64,000 nucleotides of DNA from Glutamicibacter arilaitensis Re117 (GCF_000197735.1 NC_014550.1:1798001-1862000), one strand, 5' to 3'. Shown: positions 26,020-35,475, counted from the stretch's first letter. Numbers and translations are program-made. The notes: generated from the sequence alone by a model not told the origin.

Positions 26020-26769
26020 ATGAGTGAATTCAAGGGTGGCATTGTCACCGGATCCTCGCGCGGCATCGGTGCGGTTACCGCACAGCTGCTGGCCGAGCAG
26101 GGTATCGGAGTAGTCGTGAACTACCGTGCCAAGGCACCACGCGCCAATAAGATCGTCGCTTCCATCGAAGAAAAGGGCGGCAAGGCCGTAGCCGTGGGCG
26201 CGGACCTGACCACCGTCGAGGGCCCGCAGGCCCTGGTTGACGCGGCCGTAGAGAACTTCGGTTCGCTCGATGTTGTCGTACTCAACGCCTCGGGCGGCAT
26301 GGAAACCTCCATGGGCGAGAACTACGCACTGCGCCTGAACCGCGATGCCCAGGTAGCGATGCTCGAAGCTGCGCTGCCGAAGCTGAGCGAAGGCGGCCGC
26401 GTGGTATTCGTGACCAGCCACCAGGCACACTTCATCAACGACGTATCCACCATGGACGCGTACGACGCAGTGGCCAAGTCCAAGCGTGCCGGTGAAGATG
26501 CGCTGCGCGAGATGATCCCGAAGCTGGCCGAGAAGAACATCACCTTCGTGGTGGTCTCCGGTGACATGATCGAAGGCACCATCACTGCCACCCTGCTCAA
26601 CCGCATGGAGCCAGGTGCTATCGATGCCCGTCGCGAAGCTGCCGGCAAGCTGTACTCCGTGGAGGAGTTCGGCGCCGAGGTCGCAAAGATGGTCTTCGCC
26701 GACGTCGAGACCGGCCACACCGAGCTGGTAGGCGGCGCAGGAGACTTCCTGAAGGCCTCGGGCAACTAA
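26020..26769 (+). CDS. SDR family oxidoreductase with a shifted active-site motif
   Basis: 249 residues from ATG 26020 (AAGGAG upstream). The Rossmann motif GSSRGIG and the NASGG block are clear. The catalytic region reads TSHQAHF then Tyr148-DAVAKSK, so Lys falls at +5 or +7 and not at +4 as in the usual Tyr-x3-Lys. This matches a distinct actinobacterial SDR subfamily (conserved SKRAGEDALRE and SGDMIEGTITATLL). It follows fabG, so a role in fatty-acid metabolism is plausible, but it is not an obvious enoyl-ACP reductase. Confidence 0.85.
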   Translation: MSEFKGGIVTGSSRGIGAVTAQLLAEQGIGVVVNYRAKAPRANKIVASIEEKGGKAVAVGADLTTVEGPQALVDAAVENFGSLDVVVLNASGGMETSMGENYALRLNRDAQVAMLEAALPKLSEGGRVVFVTSHQAHFINDVSTMDAYDAVAKSKRAGEDALREMIPKLAEKNITFVVVSGDMIEGTITATLLNRMEPGAIDARREAAGKLYSVEEFGAEVAKMVFADVETGHTELVGGAGDFLKASGN

Positions 26770-27091
26770 AGCCTCCAGAGAGCTTCTGTAAGCTGGCGTC
26801 CGGCATCAGTTCGAGCCGGGTTCTCACGGTCGTTGCAACACCCTGATCAATCAGGAGTTGCAACGGCTGTCTCTCGTTTAACCCAGATTGATCACCTGGA
26901 ATCCTTCTGGATCAAGCCCCAGGGCAAGGAGCGCTGATCATGGAAAGCTACGCACCAATGGCGTGCCGAAGTTTTCGCGGTACAGCAACAGCACCGGGTA
27001 CAAGCAACTCACTGCGATGAAAGCGCTGAAAGAGCAGTGGTGTGCGCCTAAGATCGAGTCATACTGCCCGTTCGACTAGCGAAGGCCGCTG
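26770..27091. other. Intergenic region with one terminator
   Basis: 322 bases. A hairpin at 26831-26865 ends the fabG operon. The rest (26880-27080) contains a short open frame of about 60 codons with no recognisable family and no good ribosome site, so no gene is called. Confidence 0.45.
26831..26865 (+). terminator. Terminator of the fabG operon
   Basis: The stem CGTTGCAAC...CCTGAT pairs with ATCAGG...GTTGCAACG, followed by CTGTCTCTCGTTTA. Confidence 0.75.
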
Positions 27092-27508
27092 ATGAATCTA
27101 CGACGTACCTGCCGCATTGCCGCCGTTTCATTGGTTTTGCCGTTGGCTTTGGCTGCCGTTGGATGCTCAGCGGTCCATGAGGAAACCTGCGACGGCGGTT
27201 GGCCTGTCAGCGATCCGCAAACGGCTGTGCAGGGTCTGCTTGAAGCGGCGGAGAGTTCTGACTACGAGAAAGCGTGTTCAGTCATCAGCCTGAAGCTTGA
27301 TGATGAGGCCATTGAAGAGCATTTGACACCGTTGAAAAGCGAAATGGATTCGAAGCAGGTCAGCTCGTCGAACTTCAAGATGCACAAGTATGAACGTGGC
27401 GGATCAGCGCATTTCTACAATGTCTATGCCGAACAGCCTGAAATGGCCATCGATATTGTCGTGGTCAATGTCGGCAAAGGATACCGAGTAGCCTTCGGCG
27501 AAGAGTAA
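27092..27508 (+). CDS. Putative lipoprotein of unknown function
   Basis: 138 residues. The signal peptide (MNLRRTCRIAAVSLVLPLAL) ends in a lipobox (LAAVGC). The mature domain begins with PVSDPQTAVQGLLEAAESSDYEKACSVI-type helices (here split over residues 40-70) and resembles small NTF2-like or DUF4878-type extracytoplasmic domains. That resemblance is weak. It is a single gene with a hairpin terminator 50 bases after its stop. Confidence 0.75.
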   Translation: MNLRRTCRIAAVSLVLPLALAAVGCSAVHEETCDGGWPVSDPQTAVQGLLEAAESSDYEKACSVISLKLDDEAIEEHLTPLKSEMDSKQVSSSNFKMHKYERGGSAHFYNVYAEQPEMAIDIVVVNVGKGYRVAFGEE

Positions 27509-27556
27509 TGCTCGTCGGCCTGCAGGCACCCAGTGGTGTTCTTGTGGCATCCAGCT

Positions 27557-27591
27557 TTGCATCTGCCCTGCGACTGCGCAGGGTATGCAAA
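27557..27591 (+). terminator. Terminator of the lipoprotein gene
   Basis: TTTGCAT...CCCTGCG pairs with CGCAGGG...ATGCAAA. It lies just before the oppositely directed VanW terminator. Confidence 0.7.
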
Positions 27592-27628
27592 ACGCCGGGC
27601 ACTTCCTTTGGGGGAAGCACCCGGCGTT
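27591..27628 (-). terminator. Terminator of the VanW gene
   Basis: AACGCCGGG...CTTCC pairs with GGAAG...CCCGGCGTT, 11 bases past the VanW-family stop on the minus strand. Confidence 0.75.
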
Positions 27629-27638
27629 ATTGATGGAC

Positions 27639-29387
27639 TTAGTCCTTAGGCTTCTCGCCGCAAACGATCTTGTGCCATGGGCTGTAGGTCCAGCTCTTGG
27701 TCTCGGCTGGCAGCTTCTTGGAGCCATCGAAGGTCTCGCGGTAGCGGGTGATATCGATGCTGAAGCCCTTCTTGCCACCGGATTCGGAGACGCACTTCTC
27801 AGCAGGGTTATACTTGGTCTCAGGGTTGGTCAGGTTGTACTTGCCCGAGCTCTTTTGTGATACATCCCAGTATTTGGTGGACCATAGGCGGGTGTTGACC
27901 TTGTCGCCCGAAACCCATGCCTGGATCATCACGCCGTAGGGAGTGTTGTTCTCCCAGATCATGTCGATCTGGCCTTCCCACAAGGTTGCTTCGCGGCCTG
28001 CAGGGTAGCGTTCGAACCAGCGCGAGTGCGGCTTGTGGGTGATGTCGTCATAGCCGGCAAGGAAGCCGACGTTGTACATCTGGGTGGAGATCTGGGACAG
28101 GCCGCCACCGACAGCTTCGGTACTGAAGCCGCTTTCCACCACACCGGAGCTGAAGTAGCCATTGGCCACGGTGATTGGGCCCAGGGCCTCAAGCAGGGAG
28201 AAGCGTTCGCCGGGTTTGATGATGTCGCCGTTGACGCGGGCCGAACCAGCGTAGAGGTTCTTGGTGCGTACCTTATCCGAGGCAGGGTACGGGGTGGAGA
28301 AGGTAACGATCGGTTCCTTGATGCCCAGCTTCTTGGCATCTGCGGTGGTGAACTCCGCTTCGGTTTCGGTCATTTCCACGGTAGCCGTACGCTTCTTATC
28401 AGCGGTGGCTGCCAGCACCTTGGCGCCCAAGCCTTCAGTCTCCAAAGAGACGCCCTTGGAGGACTTCACGATGGAAGGCTTGCCATCCTTCAACACGATT
28501 TTTGCGTTCTCGGCAGTGCTGGAAAGATCAGAATTCTTGGTTGCGGCCTTGTACAGCTTCTTGTCATCCAAGGTGATCGCCGGGGCGCCGTCCTTGGGCG
28601 TGTAGCTTGCTGCCGCGACAATGGACTCTACCGAGATGGTTGCCTTCTTCTTATCCGAAGACAGGGTGACATCGTCCTTGAGCAGGGCCTTGATGTCCTT
28701 ATCGTAGAAAGCCTGCAGGCTTTCTGCGGAAATCTTCGGCTTAGTTACTTCTGCGGGCAAGGTGAGCGCCGGACCGGCAATTTCCCATTCATCGGTGATC
28801 AAGCTGGCCGCTTCATCAGCCTTCAATACGACCCCGTCAATCGGCTTGGTCAGCTTGGCAGTACCGTCCTTGAACTCGATAGCGCCTTCGGCCAGCTCAG
28901 CGTTGGCTTTCTTAGCCAAGGCTTCGAGCTGGGTGGAAAGCATCTCCTGGTCCACATCAACGGCCGGGTCCACATGGACATCTCCGGTCAGGCGCTCGTA
29001 GAGCTCAACAGGGTTGATTTCGTAGGAAGTCAGGTCATTGATGGTTTCATCAACGTTCAGCGCCAGACCGGCCTTAGCCGGATCCAACGTGTACTTTTCG
29101 CCATTGACGGTGACGTCAATGTCTTTTTCAGCAAGGGGGAGTACCTCGCGTTCCAACTCGCTGCGCGCTTGGTCCTTGTTCATGGACCCGATGTTCACGC
29201 CTGCAATGGATGCGTTAGCTGGAACCTGTGAGCTGACATAGGCCGCTCCGCCGAAATACGCTGCGGCTATGGCTGCAACACAAGAGCCGGTAATGATCCA
29301 AGGCTTGGCCTTGCTCTTTGGCTTCTTCTTGTCCTGCGGGGAGTGCGTAGGCGTAGTTGAGGAACTGTCCGGGGAGGGGGTCTGCAC
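27639..29387 (-). CDS. VanW family protein with peptidoglycan-binding-like domains
   Basis: 582 residues. A cytoplasmic Ser/Thr/Lys-rich N-terminus precedes one membrane anchor (PWIITGSCVAAIAAAYFGGA). Two extracellular PG_binding_4-type repeats follow (about 60-170 and 230-300), then the VanW domain (about 395-560) with SARVNGDIIKPGERFSLLE, AVGGGLSQISTQMYN and HSRWFERYPAGREATLWEG. This is the YoaR-like layout of surface proteins, and the exact role is unknown. It is a single gene on the minus strand between two terminators. Confidence 0.88.
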   Translation of the reverse strand: MQTPSPDSSSTTPTHSPQDKKKPKSKAKPWIITGSCVAAIAAAYFGGAAYVSSQVPANASIAGVNIGSMNKDQARSELEREVLPLAEKDIDVTVNGEKYTLDPAKAGLALNVDETINDLTSYEINPVELYERLTGDVHVDPAVDVDQEMLSTQLEALAKKANAELAEGAIEFKDGTAKLTKPIDGVVLKADEAASLITDEWEIAGPALTLPAEVTKPKISAESLQAFYDKDIKALLKDDVTLSSDKKKATISVESIVAAASYTPKDGAPAITLDDKKLYKAATKNSDLSSTAENAKIVLKDGKPSIVKSSKGVSLETEGLGAKVLAATADKKRTATVEMTETEAEFTTADAKKLGIKEPIVTFSTPYPASDKVRTKNLYAGSARVNGDIIKPGERFSLLEALGPITVANGYFSSGVVESGFSTEAVGGGLSQISTQMYNVGFLAGYDDITHKPHSRWFERYPAGREATLWEGQIDMIWENNTPYGVMIQAWVSGDKVNTRLWSTKYWDVSQKSSGKYNLTNPETKYNPAEKCVSESGGKKGFSIDITRYRETFDGSKKLPAETKSWTYSPWHKIVCGEKPKD

Positions 29388-29549
29388 TGGTCTAGTAGCT
29401 CTTTCGAAAGCGATAGGGGCTCGGCATCAGGCTCGGGGACAATTCCACAGGCCTTAAGACGCGTCAATAAAAATACTATCTGCTAGAACAACCGATCAAG
29501 ATATCGAAAGCCCAGATCTGCAAAATCGTTATGCAGTTGTTGGATTTCA

Positions 29550-30470
29550 CTAAGCCAAATCATCGAGAACTAGGTCAGCGATCACATCCAGCCAGGCAAA
29601 GTCCAAGCGGACATCTGCCTCGTTGCGCAGAGCAGGCTTCGCATTGAACGCAATGCCCAACCCGGACGCTGCAACCATCGCGAGATCGTTGGCTCCGTCG
29701 CCGGCGGCAATGGTTGCCTCCAATGGAATCTGGTGTTCCTCGGCCCAACCGCGCAGCATGGTTTCCTTCATTTCACGATCCACGATCTGGCCGTGAACGG
29801 TGCCATCGAGCACTGCGTCGGTGATGCCCAGGGTGTTAGCCAGCGCGTGATCCAGATCCAGCTGTGCAGCCAGCGGATCCAGGATCTGCTGGAACCCGCC
29901 GGAAACCACGCCCACCTTGTGCCCAGCGGCATGGAAGCGCTGGACCAGGCTCTGGGCGCCCTCGGAGAAGATGATGCGCTTGCCTACCTCGACCAGGACC
30001 GTATCTGGCAGGTCCTTGAGCGTTGCAACGCGCTGAATCAAGGACTGGGCGAAGTCCAGTTCACCGCGCATCGCGGCCTCGGTGACTGCGGCTACCTCTT
30101 TTTCGCGTCCGGCGTGGGCGGCCAGCAGTTCGATGACTTCCTGCTTGATAAGGGTGGAATCAACGTCCATGAGCAACAGCAGCTGGGGAGCATTGGTGAG
30201 TTCCGCAGGGACTGCCGCGAGGCACAAGTCGGCGTAATCAAGTGATCCGCCGGCCACTAGGGCATCGACGAATTCAGCGGCGGCCTGCTGCAACTGTGGA
30301 TGGTTGGCCTGTTCAATCTGGAACTTGGCGACCAGCCGCTGCCCACTGGTTTTGATCGAGTTCTCATCTGCTTTGGAGATCAGCCCTTGTGCTGCCGCTT
30401 GCTGCAATACAGCAATGAAGTCGGTGCGGGAAAGTGCTGGACGGGAAACGAATACCAATGATGAAGCCAT
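29550..30470 (-). CDS. serB: Phosphoserine phosphatase
   Basis: 306 residues from ATG 30470. The C-terminal HAD domain has the three motifs: LLLMDVDSTLIKQE (nucleophile Asp), GVVSGGFQQI (Ser), and the Lys/GDGANDLAM block. An N-terminal regulatory-like region of about 95 residues precedes it, as in long SerB proteins. It releases serine in the last step of serine biosynthesis. It diverges from the ABC ATPase operon over a 190-base gap. Confidence 0.94.
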   Translation of the reverse strand: MASSLVFVSRPALSRTDFIAVLQQAAAQGLISKADENSIKTSGQRLVAKFQIEQANHPQLQQAAAEFVDALVAGGSLDYADLCLAAVPAELTNAPQLLLLMDVDSTLIKQEVIELLAAHAGREKEVAAVTEAAMRGELDFAQSLIQRVATLKDLPDTVLVEVGKRIIFSEGAQSLVQRFHAAGHKVGVVSGGFQQILDPLAAQLDLDHALANTLGITDAVLDGTVHGQIVDREMKETMLRGWAEEHQIPLEATIAAGDGANDLAMVAASGLGIAFNAKPALRNEADVRLDFAWLDVIADLVLDDLA

Positions 30471-30659
30471 GCAACCATTTTTCATTGTTCTGTGCATTAC
30501 GACCAAACATGACGTGCTTGCATATCAATTGGTTACCGGGAACCAGGGAGTCAGGTGCCTTTGCCGTTGAACGCAATACAGGTCAATCCGGCGATTTTTA
30601 GGCCTCGTTCGGCATTTCCAATTAGTGAAACAGGGGTGAAAAGTCTAATCTTGAATACC

Positions 30660-31445
30660 ATGAGCGAAGTGCTAACTTTCAAAGATGTCAGCGTTGTACG
30701 CGGGCGAAAAGACCTGCTCAAGGACGTGTCCTGGGAAGTCAAAGAAGGACAGCGGTGGATTGTGATCGGCCCGAATGGCGCCGGCAAGTCGACCTTGATG
30801 AATATTGCGGCCACCCGGCTGCACCCTACCCGCGGTACCGCGGACATCCTTGGCGAGCGCCTGGGCAAGGTTTCGGTCTTCGATTTGCGTCCGCTGATCG
30901 GCCTGAGCTCCGCTCTGGTGGCCAATTCCATTCCAGCCAATGAAACCGCGCTGAACGTGGTGCTCACTGCCGCTTATGGCATGACCGGGCGCTGGCGTGA
31001 AAAGTACGAGAAGCTCGATGAGCGCCGTGCATTCCACCTACTGCACAACTGGGGCATGTCTACCTTCATGAACCAGCCTTTCGGCAAGCTTTCCGAGGGT
31101 GAGCGCAAGCGCGTGCTGATCGCTCGTGCACTGATGACCGACCCTGAACTGCTGATCCTCGATGAACCAGCAGCGGGCCTTGACCTTGCAGGTCGTGAAA
31201 GCCTGGTTGGCAAGCTGGCTGAACTGGCTGCCGACGAGGATGCGCCGGCTTTGGTTCTGGTTACCCACCACCTCGAAGAGGTACCAGCAGGCTTCACGCA
31301 CATCATGATGATGCGCGATGGCCAGGTTGTGGCTGCCGGCGAAATCGAATCCACGCTGAACGAAGCGAACCTGGAAGCTACCTATGGCATGGCACTGAGC
31401 CTGCGCCATGAAGGCGGACGCTACTCGGCATTCGCACGTAGCTAA
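30660..31445 (+). CDS. ABC transporter ATP-binding protein
   Basis: 261 residues from ATG 30660. Walker A GPNGAGKST, signature LSEGERKRVLIARAL, Walker B LLILDEPAAGLDL and switch His VTHHLEE are intact. It resembles the ModF/YlmA-type single ATPases (IPANETALNVVLTAAYG region). No cognate membrane subunit sits next to it. The following gene encodes a permease of another class (TSUP), so they probably do not form one transporter. No ribosome site is evident. Confidence 0.88.
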   Translation: MSEVLTFKDVSVVRGRKDLLKDVSWEVKEGQRWIVIGPNGAGKSTLMNIAATRLHPTRGTADILGERLGKVSVFDLRPLIGLSSALVANSIPANETALNVVLTAAYGMTGRWREKYEKLDERRAFHLLHNWGMSTFMNQPFGKLSEGERKRVLIARALMTDPELLILDEPAAGLDLAGRESLVGKLAELAADEDAPALVLVTHHLEEVPAGFTHIMMMRDGQVVAAGEIESTLNEANLEATYGMALSLRHEGGRYSAFARS

Positions 31446-31474
31446 CAGCAATATCTATAAGGGGAAAACTCCAC

Positions 31475-32272
31475 GTGATCGAATTTTGGCGTGAAGCCCT
31501 GGTCTTCCTAGGCGGACTGTGGGCTGGAACTATCAACACCGTTGTCGGTTCGGGCACGTTGGTCACCTTCCCCATACTCGTGGCGTTGGGCACGGCTCCG
31601 GTTAATGCCGTGGTCTCCAATGCCATGGGTTTGGTTGCTGGCGGCTTCTCCGGTGCCTGGGGGTATCGTCGAGAAGCCGCCAGCGTCAGGAAGACGCTGC
31701 TCAAGCTCGTCCCAGTTTCACTGGTCGGCGGCTTGATCGGCTCCCTGCTCCTTTTGAACCTGCCTGAGTCGGTGTTCGGTGTTGTCGCACCGGTTCTGCT
31801 GGTCTGCGCGCTGGTGCTGGTGATCTTCCAGCCTCGCCTGTCCAAATGGGCCGAGACCCGCCAGGCCGCTTCCGGCGGTACGGACCCCGATGATGCGGAC
31901 CGCGCTAAGATTCCGCTGATCCTGTACATCCTGGTGTTCATCATCGGTGTTTACGGCGGGTACTTCACCGCGGCACAGGGCGTGCTGCTCATGGCCGTCT
32001 TCGGCGTCTTCCTGCATGCCTCCTTGCAGCAGTCCAACGCCATCAAGGTGATCCTTTCCTTGATCGTCAATCTGGTGGCCGCCGCAATGTACCTGGTCAT
32101 CGCCCCGGAACGCATTCACTGGATCATCGTCTTGCTGATTGCCGTCGGCTCGCTGATTGGTGGATTTGTTGGCGCCAAGATTGGCCGCAAGCTTTCCCCG
32201 GGCCTGCTGCGCCTGGTTATCGTGATCCTGGGCCTGGTCGCCCTGGGCAACATGCTCTACAAGTTGGTGTAG
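31475..32272 (+). CDS. TauE/SafE (TSUP) family membrane permease
   Basis: 265 residues with about eight membrane helices in two repeats. It has the family pattern GTINTVVGSGTLVTFPILVAL near the start and GGYFTAAQGVLLM in the second half. TSUP proteins export or import small sulfur-containing or organic anions; the substrate cannot be read from the sequence. It begins at GTG 31475, preceded by AAGGGGAAA. It lies 29 bases after the ABC ATPase and 4 before the methyltransferase gene, so all three are likely co-transcribed. Confidence 0.86.
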   Translation: MIEFWREALVFLGGLWAGTINTVVGSGTLVTFPILVALGTAPVNAVVSNAMGLVAGGFSGAWGYRREAASVRKTLLKLVPVSLVGGLIGSLLLLNLPESVFGVVAPVLLVCALVLVIFQPRLSKWAETRQAASGGTDPDDADRAKIPLILYILVFIIGVYGGYFTAAQGVLLMAVFGVFLHASLQQSNAIKVILSLIVNLVAAAMYLVIAPERIHWIIVLLIAVGSLIGGFVGAKIGRKLSPGLLRLVIVILGLVALGNMLYKLV

Positions 32273-32276
32273 GTTC

Positions 32277-33110
32277 GTGCCTGAAATCCTGAATCCAGAA
32301 CGGATCATGCAGGTCGCTGACCTGTCCGATGCCCGCCTTGATGAATACCTGCGGCTGTCCGAAGCGCACCTGCGGATGCGCACCGATGTCGAAAACGGCC
32401 TGTACATCGCCGAGAGCACCAAAGTAGTGCAGCGCGCGATCAATGCCGAGCACGTGCCACGCAGCTTCTTGCTGGCCGAAAAGCATTTGGATCAGCTGGT
32501 GGAAGAGTTCAATCGATTCCCTGACGCTCCAATTTTTATTGGCGATGATCGCCAGCTTGAGGACTTGGTGGGCTTCCACCTGCACCGCGGTGCGATGGCT
32601 TCGATGAATCGTCCTGAGCCGCTGGATCTTAGCCAAGTGCTTGAAGCCAGCTCGCGGGTTGCCATCTTAGAAGACATTGCCGACCACACCAACCTTGGCG
32701 CCATTATTCGTTCTGCTTCCGGGCTGGGCGTTGACGCGGTGCTGTTGACCCCTAAATGCGTGGATCCCTGGTACCGGCGCAGTGCGCGCGTTTCCATGGG
32801 CACGGTCTTCGACCTGCCTTGGGTGCGCATGCTTTCGTGGCCAGAAGATATCCGGACCTTGAAGCAGCACGGCTATCAGATGCTGGCCATGGAACTGACC
32901 GACGATGCGATTCCGCTGAATGAAGTCCAAATCACCGCAGGCCAGAAAGTCGCTATGATCTTGGGCAATGAAGGCCGTGGCGTGACCGCCCAAGCTCTGG
33001 AAGCCGTGGACCAGACGGTGATCATTCCGATGCACCGCGAGGTCGACTCGTTGAACGTTGGTGCCGCTAGTGCGATTGCCTTCTGGCACTTGTGCTCGGC
33101 GCCACGCTAA
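32277..33110 (+). CDS. TrmH/SpoU family RNA 2'-O-methyltransferase
   Basis: 277 residues. The N-terminal 110 residues form a substrate-binding domain, followed by the knotted SPOUT catalytic domain. Its motifs are DHTNLGAIIRSASGLGVDAVLL (motif 1, with N and R), ILGNEGRGVT (motif 2) and IPMHREVDSLNVGAASAIAFW (motif 3). It transfers methyl from SAM to a ribose in rRNA or tRNA; the site is unknown. It starts at GTG 32277, four bases after the TSUP stop. Confidence 0.92.
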   Translation: MPEILNPERIMQVADLSDARLDEYLRLSEAHLRMRTDVENGLYIAESTKVVQRAINAEHVPRSFLLAEKHLDQLVEEFNRFPDAPIFIGDDRQLEDLVGFHLHRGAMASMNRPEPLDLSQVLEASSRVAILEDIADHTNLGAIIRSASGLGVDAVLLTPKCVDPWYRRSARVSMGTVFDLPWVRMLSWPEDIRTLKQHGYQMLAMELTDDAIPLNEVQITAGQKVAMILGNEGRGVTAQALEAVDQTVIIPMHREVDSLNVGAASAIAFWHLCSAPR

Positions 33111-33256
33111 GACGGTTTCGGGGCTCAGGCAATTTGCGATAGGATGGACTGTCTGTGTATCGAGGTTTCTTCACCGAGCCTTGAATGCGGGCACAATTTC
33201 CGAGTAAGTAGCTGCTGGCAAAATCCAGTGGCCATTAACAATAAAGGTGTATAGCT

Positions 33257-33514
33257 ATGAAGGCTGATATCCATCCACAGTACGGCCCAGTTGTCTTCAA
33301 CGACCTGGCGTCCGGCGAAAAGATCCTGACCCGTTCGACCGCTAAGTCGGACAAGACCATCGAATGGGAAGATGGCAACACCTACCCAGTAATCGACGTC
33401 GAAATCTCGGCTGCTTCGCACCCGTTCTACACCGGCAAGCAGCGCATCATGGACACCGCTGGTCGTGTCGAGCGCTTCAACGCCCGCTTCAAGGGCTTCG
33501 GCGGCAAGAAGTAA
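33257..33514 (+). CDS. rpmE2: 50S ribosomal protein L31 type B
   Basis: 85 residues beginning [16 protein letters not shown], with SHPFYTGKQ and [13 protein letters not shown]. No CxxC pairs are present, so this is the zinc-free form. Type B L31 often replaces the zinc form when zinc is scarce, but I see no convincing Zur-type palindrome in the 146 bases upstream. AAAGGTG precedes the ATG. Confidence 0.96.
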   Translation: MKADIHPQYGPVVFNDLASGEKILTRSTAKSDKTIEWEDGNTYPVIDVEISAASHPFYTGKQRIMDTAGRVERFNARFKGFGGKK

Positions 33515-33540
33515 TAACTTCGCCCCAACGCAAGCTTATT

Positions 33541-33570
33541 ACGGCGTGCTTCCTTCGGGAAGCACGCCGT
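33541..33570 (+). terminator. Terminator of rpmE2
   Basis: A perfect 13-bp stem, ACGGCGTGCTTCC with GGAAGCACGCCGT, around a TTCG loop, 26 bases after the stop. Confidence 0.9.
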
Positions 33571-33651
33571 TGCTGCTTTAACCAGCATTCGTGCCAGACA
33601 GAGCCGACTTGGGTGATTCGACCAGCTCACGCTCGGCGATAGAATGGAGGC

Positions 33652-34707
33652 ATGATGCATCATGGCGAATACAAGGTAGTCGGTGGCAAATTAGTTGTTG
33701 TGGATTTGGATACCGCCGATGGCGTGATCACTGACGTTTCATTGAACGGCGACTTCTTCCTTGAACCCGATGACGCACTTGAAGACTTGAATGACGCGCT
33801 CCGCGGATTGCCGGTAGACGCCAGCAACAGCACCATTCGCGATGCAGTGAATCAGAACCTGCGCGAGGGTGCGGTGATGTTCGGCTTCGACGCTGACGCC
33901 GTGGCCCGCGTGGTGCGCCGCGCCCTGGGCCACGCGACCAAGTGGGAAGACCACGAATGGGAGATCCTGGCCCCGGAAATCATCCCGATTACCGAGCAGG
34001 TGGCCCTCGATGAGGTGCTTACCCGCCAGATCGCGAAGGGTACGCGCAAGCCGACCATCCGCTTCTGGGATTGGAACGAAGGCGCGGTAGTCATTGGATC
34101 CTTCCAGTCGCTGAAAAACGAAGTGGACATGGAACAGGCGAACAAGCATGGCATCCAGGTAGTCCGCCGCATTTCAGGCGGAGGAGCGATGTTCATGGAA
34201 GCGGGTAACTGCATCACCTATTCGCTCTACGCCCCAGAATCTCTGGTCGATGGCATGAGCTTTGCCGATTCCTACCCGTTCCTTGACGCGTGGGTTATGG
34301 AAGCCCTGGAGAGCATCGGCCTGAAGGCCCACTACAAGCCGTTGAATGATATTGCCACGCCCGCAGGCAAGATCGGCGGCGCGGCACAGAAGCGCCTGGC
34401 CAACGGTGCGATGCTGCATCACGTGACCATGAGCTACGACATCGATGCACAGAAGATGACCGACGTGCTGCGCATCGGCCGCGAAAAGATTTCCGACAAG
34501 GGCATCGCCTCGGCCGTCAAGCGCGTGGATCCGCTGAAGTCCCAGACCGAGCTGGAGCGCATGGAAATCATCGAGATCATGATGGACACTTTCGCCAAGC
34601 GCACCGGGGCAACCCGCACCCAGCTCGATGAAGCCTCCCGCAAGGACGCCCAAGAGCTGGCCGAGACCAAGTTCGCTACCGAGAAGTGGACTGCGCGCGT
34701 TCCATAA
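33652..34707 (+). CDS. Lipoate-protein ligase A-like protein with an N-terminal accessory domain
   Basis: 351 residues. The first 95 resemble the small lipoate-ligase accessory domain, and the remainder is the ligase/acyltransferase fold. It has VVRRISGGGAMFMEAGNCITYSL (binding loop) and NDIATPAGKIGGAAQKRLANG (the Lys that contacts lipoate or lipoyl-AMP). Family members attach lipoate to dehydrogenase E2 or GcvH subunits, though some relatives act on biotin or octanoate. TAGAAT at 33640-33645 places the likely transcription start on the ATG, so it may be leaderless despite the GGAGG in between. Confidence 0.85.
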   Translation: MMHHGEYKVVGGKLVVVDLDTADGVITDVSLNGDFFLEPDDALEDLNDALRGLPVDASNSTIRDAVNQNLREGAVMFGFDADAVARVVRRALGHATKWEDHEWEILAPEIIPITEQVALDEVLTRQIAKGTRKPTIRFWDWNEGAVVIGSFQSLKNEVDMEQANKHGIQVVRRISGGGAMFMEAGNCITYSLYAPESLVDGMSFADSYPFLDAWVMEALESIGLKAHYKPLNDIATPAGKIGGAAQKRLANGAMLHHVTMSYDIDAQKMTDVLRIGREKISDKGIASAVKRVDPLKSQTELERMEIIEIMMDTFAKRTGATRTQLDEASRKDAQELAETKFATEKWTARVP

Positions 34708-34719
34708 GCCTGCAGGTGC

Positions 34720-35475
34720 TCAACGCGGGTTGCGTGCCAGTGCGGCGTGCACCGCTTCAGCCGGTTGGCAGTGCAGTGCCTTGCCATGGCCGGGCAGGAT
34801 CGAGTCGGCGTCGAGGCCATCGAAGGCCGTAAGGGCTTGATAGGCCTGCTGCCGCTCGTGGTGGAACATAGGGTGCAGCATCTGCGCCCCGGTGGTGGTA
34901 CTGAGCGCGTGGCCGGAGATCAGTGCATCTCCGGAGATAAGTACCTTTGCATCCGGCAGGTGGAATGCGCTGTGGCCAGGAGTATGACCTGGTGTAGGCA
35001 CGGCCACCGGTGCACCGGGCAGTGCGGCAAGTTGCTGGGTTGTCCAAATTTTTGCTTCAAGAACCTTGGTTCCCTCGGTGCCTCCGACAGTGAGTACATG
35101 GCGCATCCATTTGAATACCCGAGGCTGCCACGCGCGGACCAGGATTTGCACGGGGGAGACTTGGAAGCGTTCTTCCCCGGTCATCTGCGTATGCTCGGCG
35201 TGAGAGCTCAGCACCGGAACACATAATTCCGAGGCGAAGTAGGCTGCCGCTCCGGTGTGGTCCACATGCCCGTGGGTGATCAGCATGGCCGCGGCATCCT
35301 TGACCGAAAGGCCAAGCCGCCTAATTGAGTCGAGCACCAGCGGCACATCCCCGGGGTAGCCTCCGTCAATCACCGTGTAGACTCCATTGTCTTCCAAGAT
35401 GATCCAGTTCGAGGCCGGACCTTCAACCATGTAGGTGCCTTGGGCATGCTCGGTGATGTGGAACTGATGTGGCAA
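34720..35475 (-). CDS. MBL-fold metallohydrolase
   Basis: 251 residues with the metallo-beta-lactamase signature THGHVDHTGAA. The other zinc ligands are in HTPGHSA (His), ISGDALI (Asp) and ILPGHG (His). The closest general group is the glyoxalase II-like hydrolases, with no substrate assignment possible. It converges with the lipoate ligase-like gene, with only 12 bases between stops. It starts about 155 bases from the pepN 3' end. Confidence 0.87.
   Translation of the reverse strand: MPHQFHITEHAQGTYMVEGPASNWIILEDNGVYTVIDGGYPGDVPLVLDSIRRLGLSVKDAAAMLITHGHVDHTGAAAYFASELCVPVLSSHAEHTQMTGEERFQVSPVQILVRAWQPRVFKWMRHVLTVGGTEGTKVLEAKIWTTQQLAALPGAPVAVPTPGHTPGHSAFHLPDAKVLISGDALISGHALSTTTGAQMLHPMFHHERQQAYQALTAFDGLDADSILPGHGKALHCQPAEAVHAALARNPR

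Noticed and set aside
26888-27079. Possible 63-codon gene before the lipoprotein
   Set aside because: No ribosome site, no family, and an erratic composition; it follows a terminator.
33111-33256. Zur operator upstream of the zinc-free L31 gene
   Set aside because: No palindrome like the actinobacterial Zur box could be found in the 146 bases.
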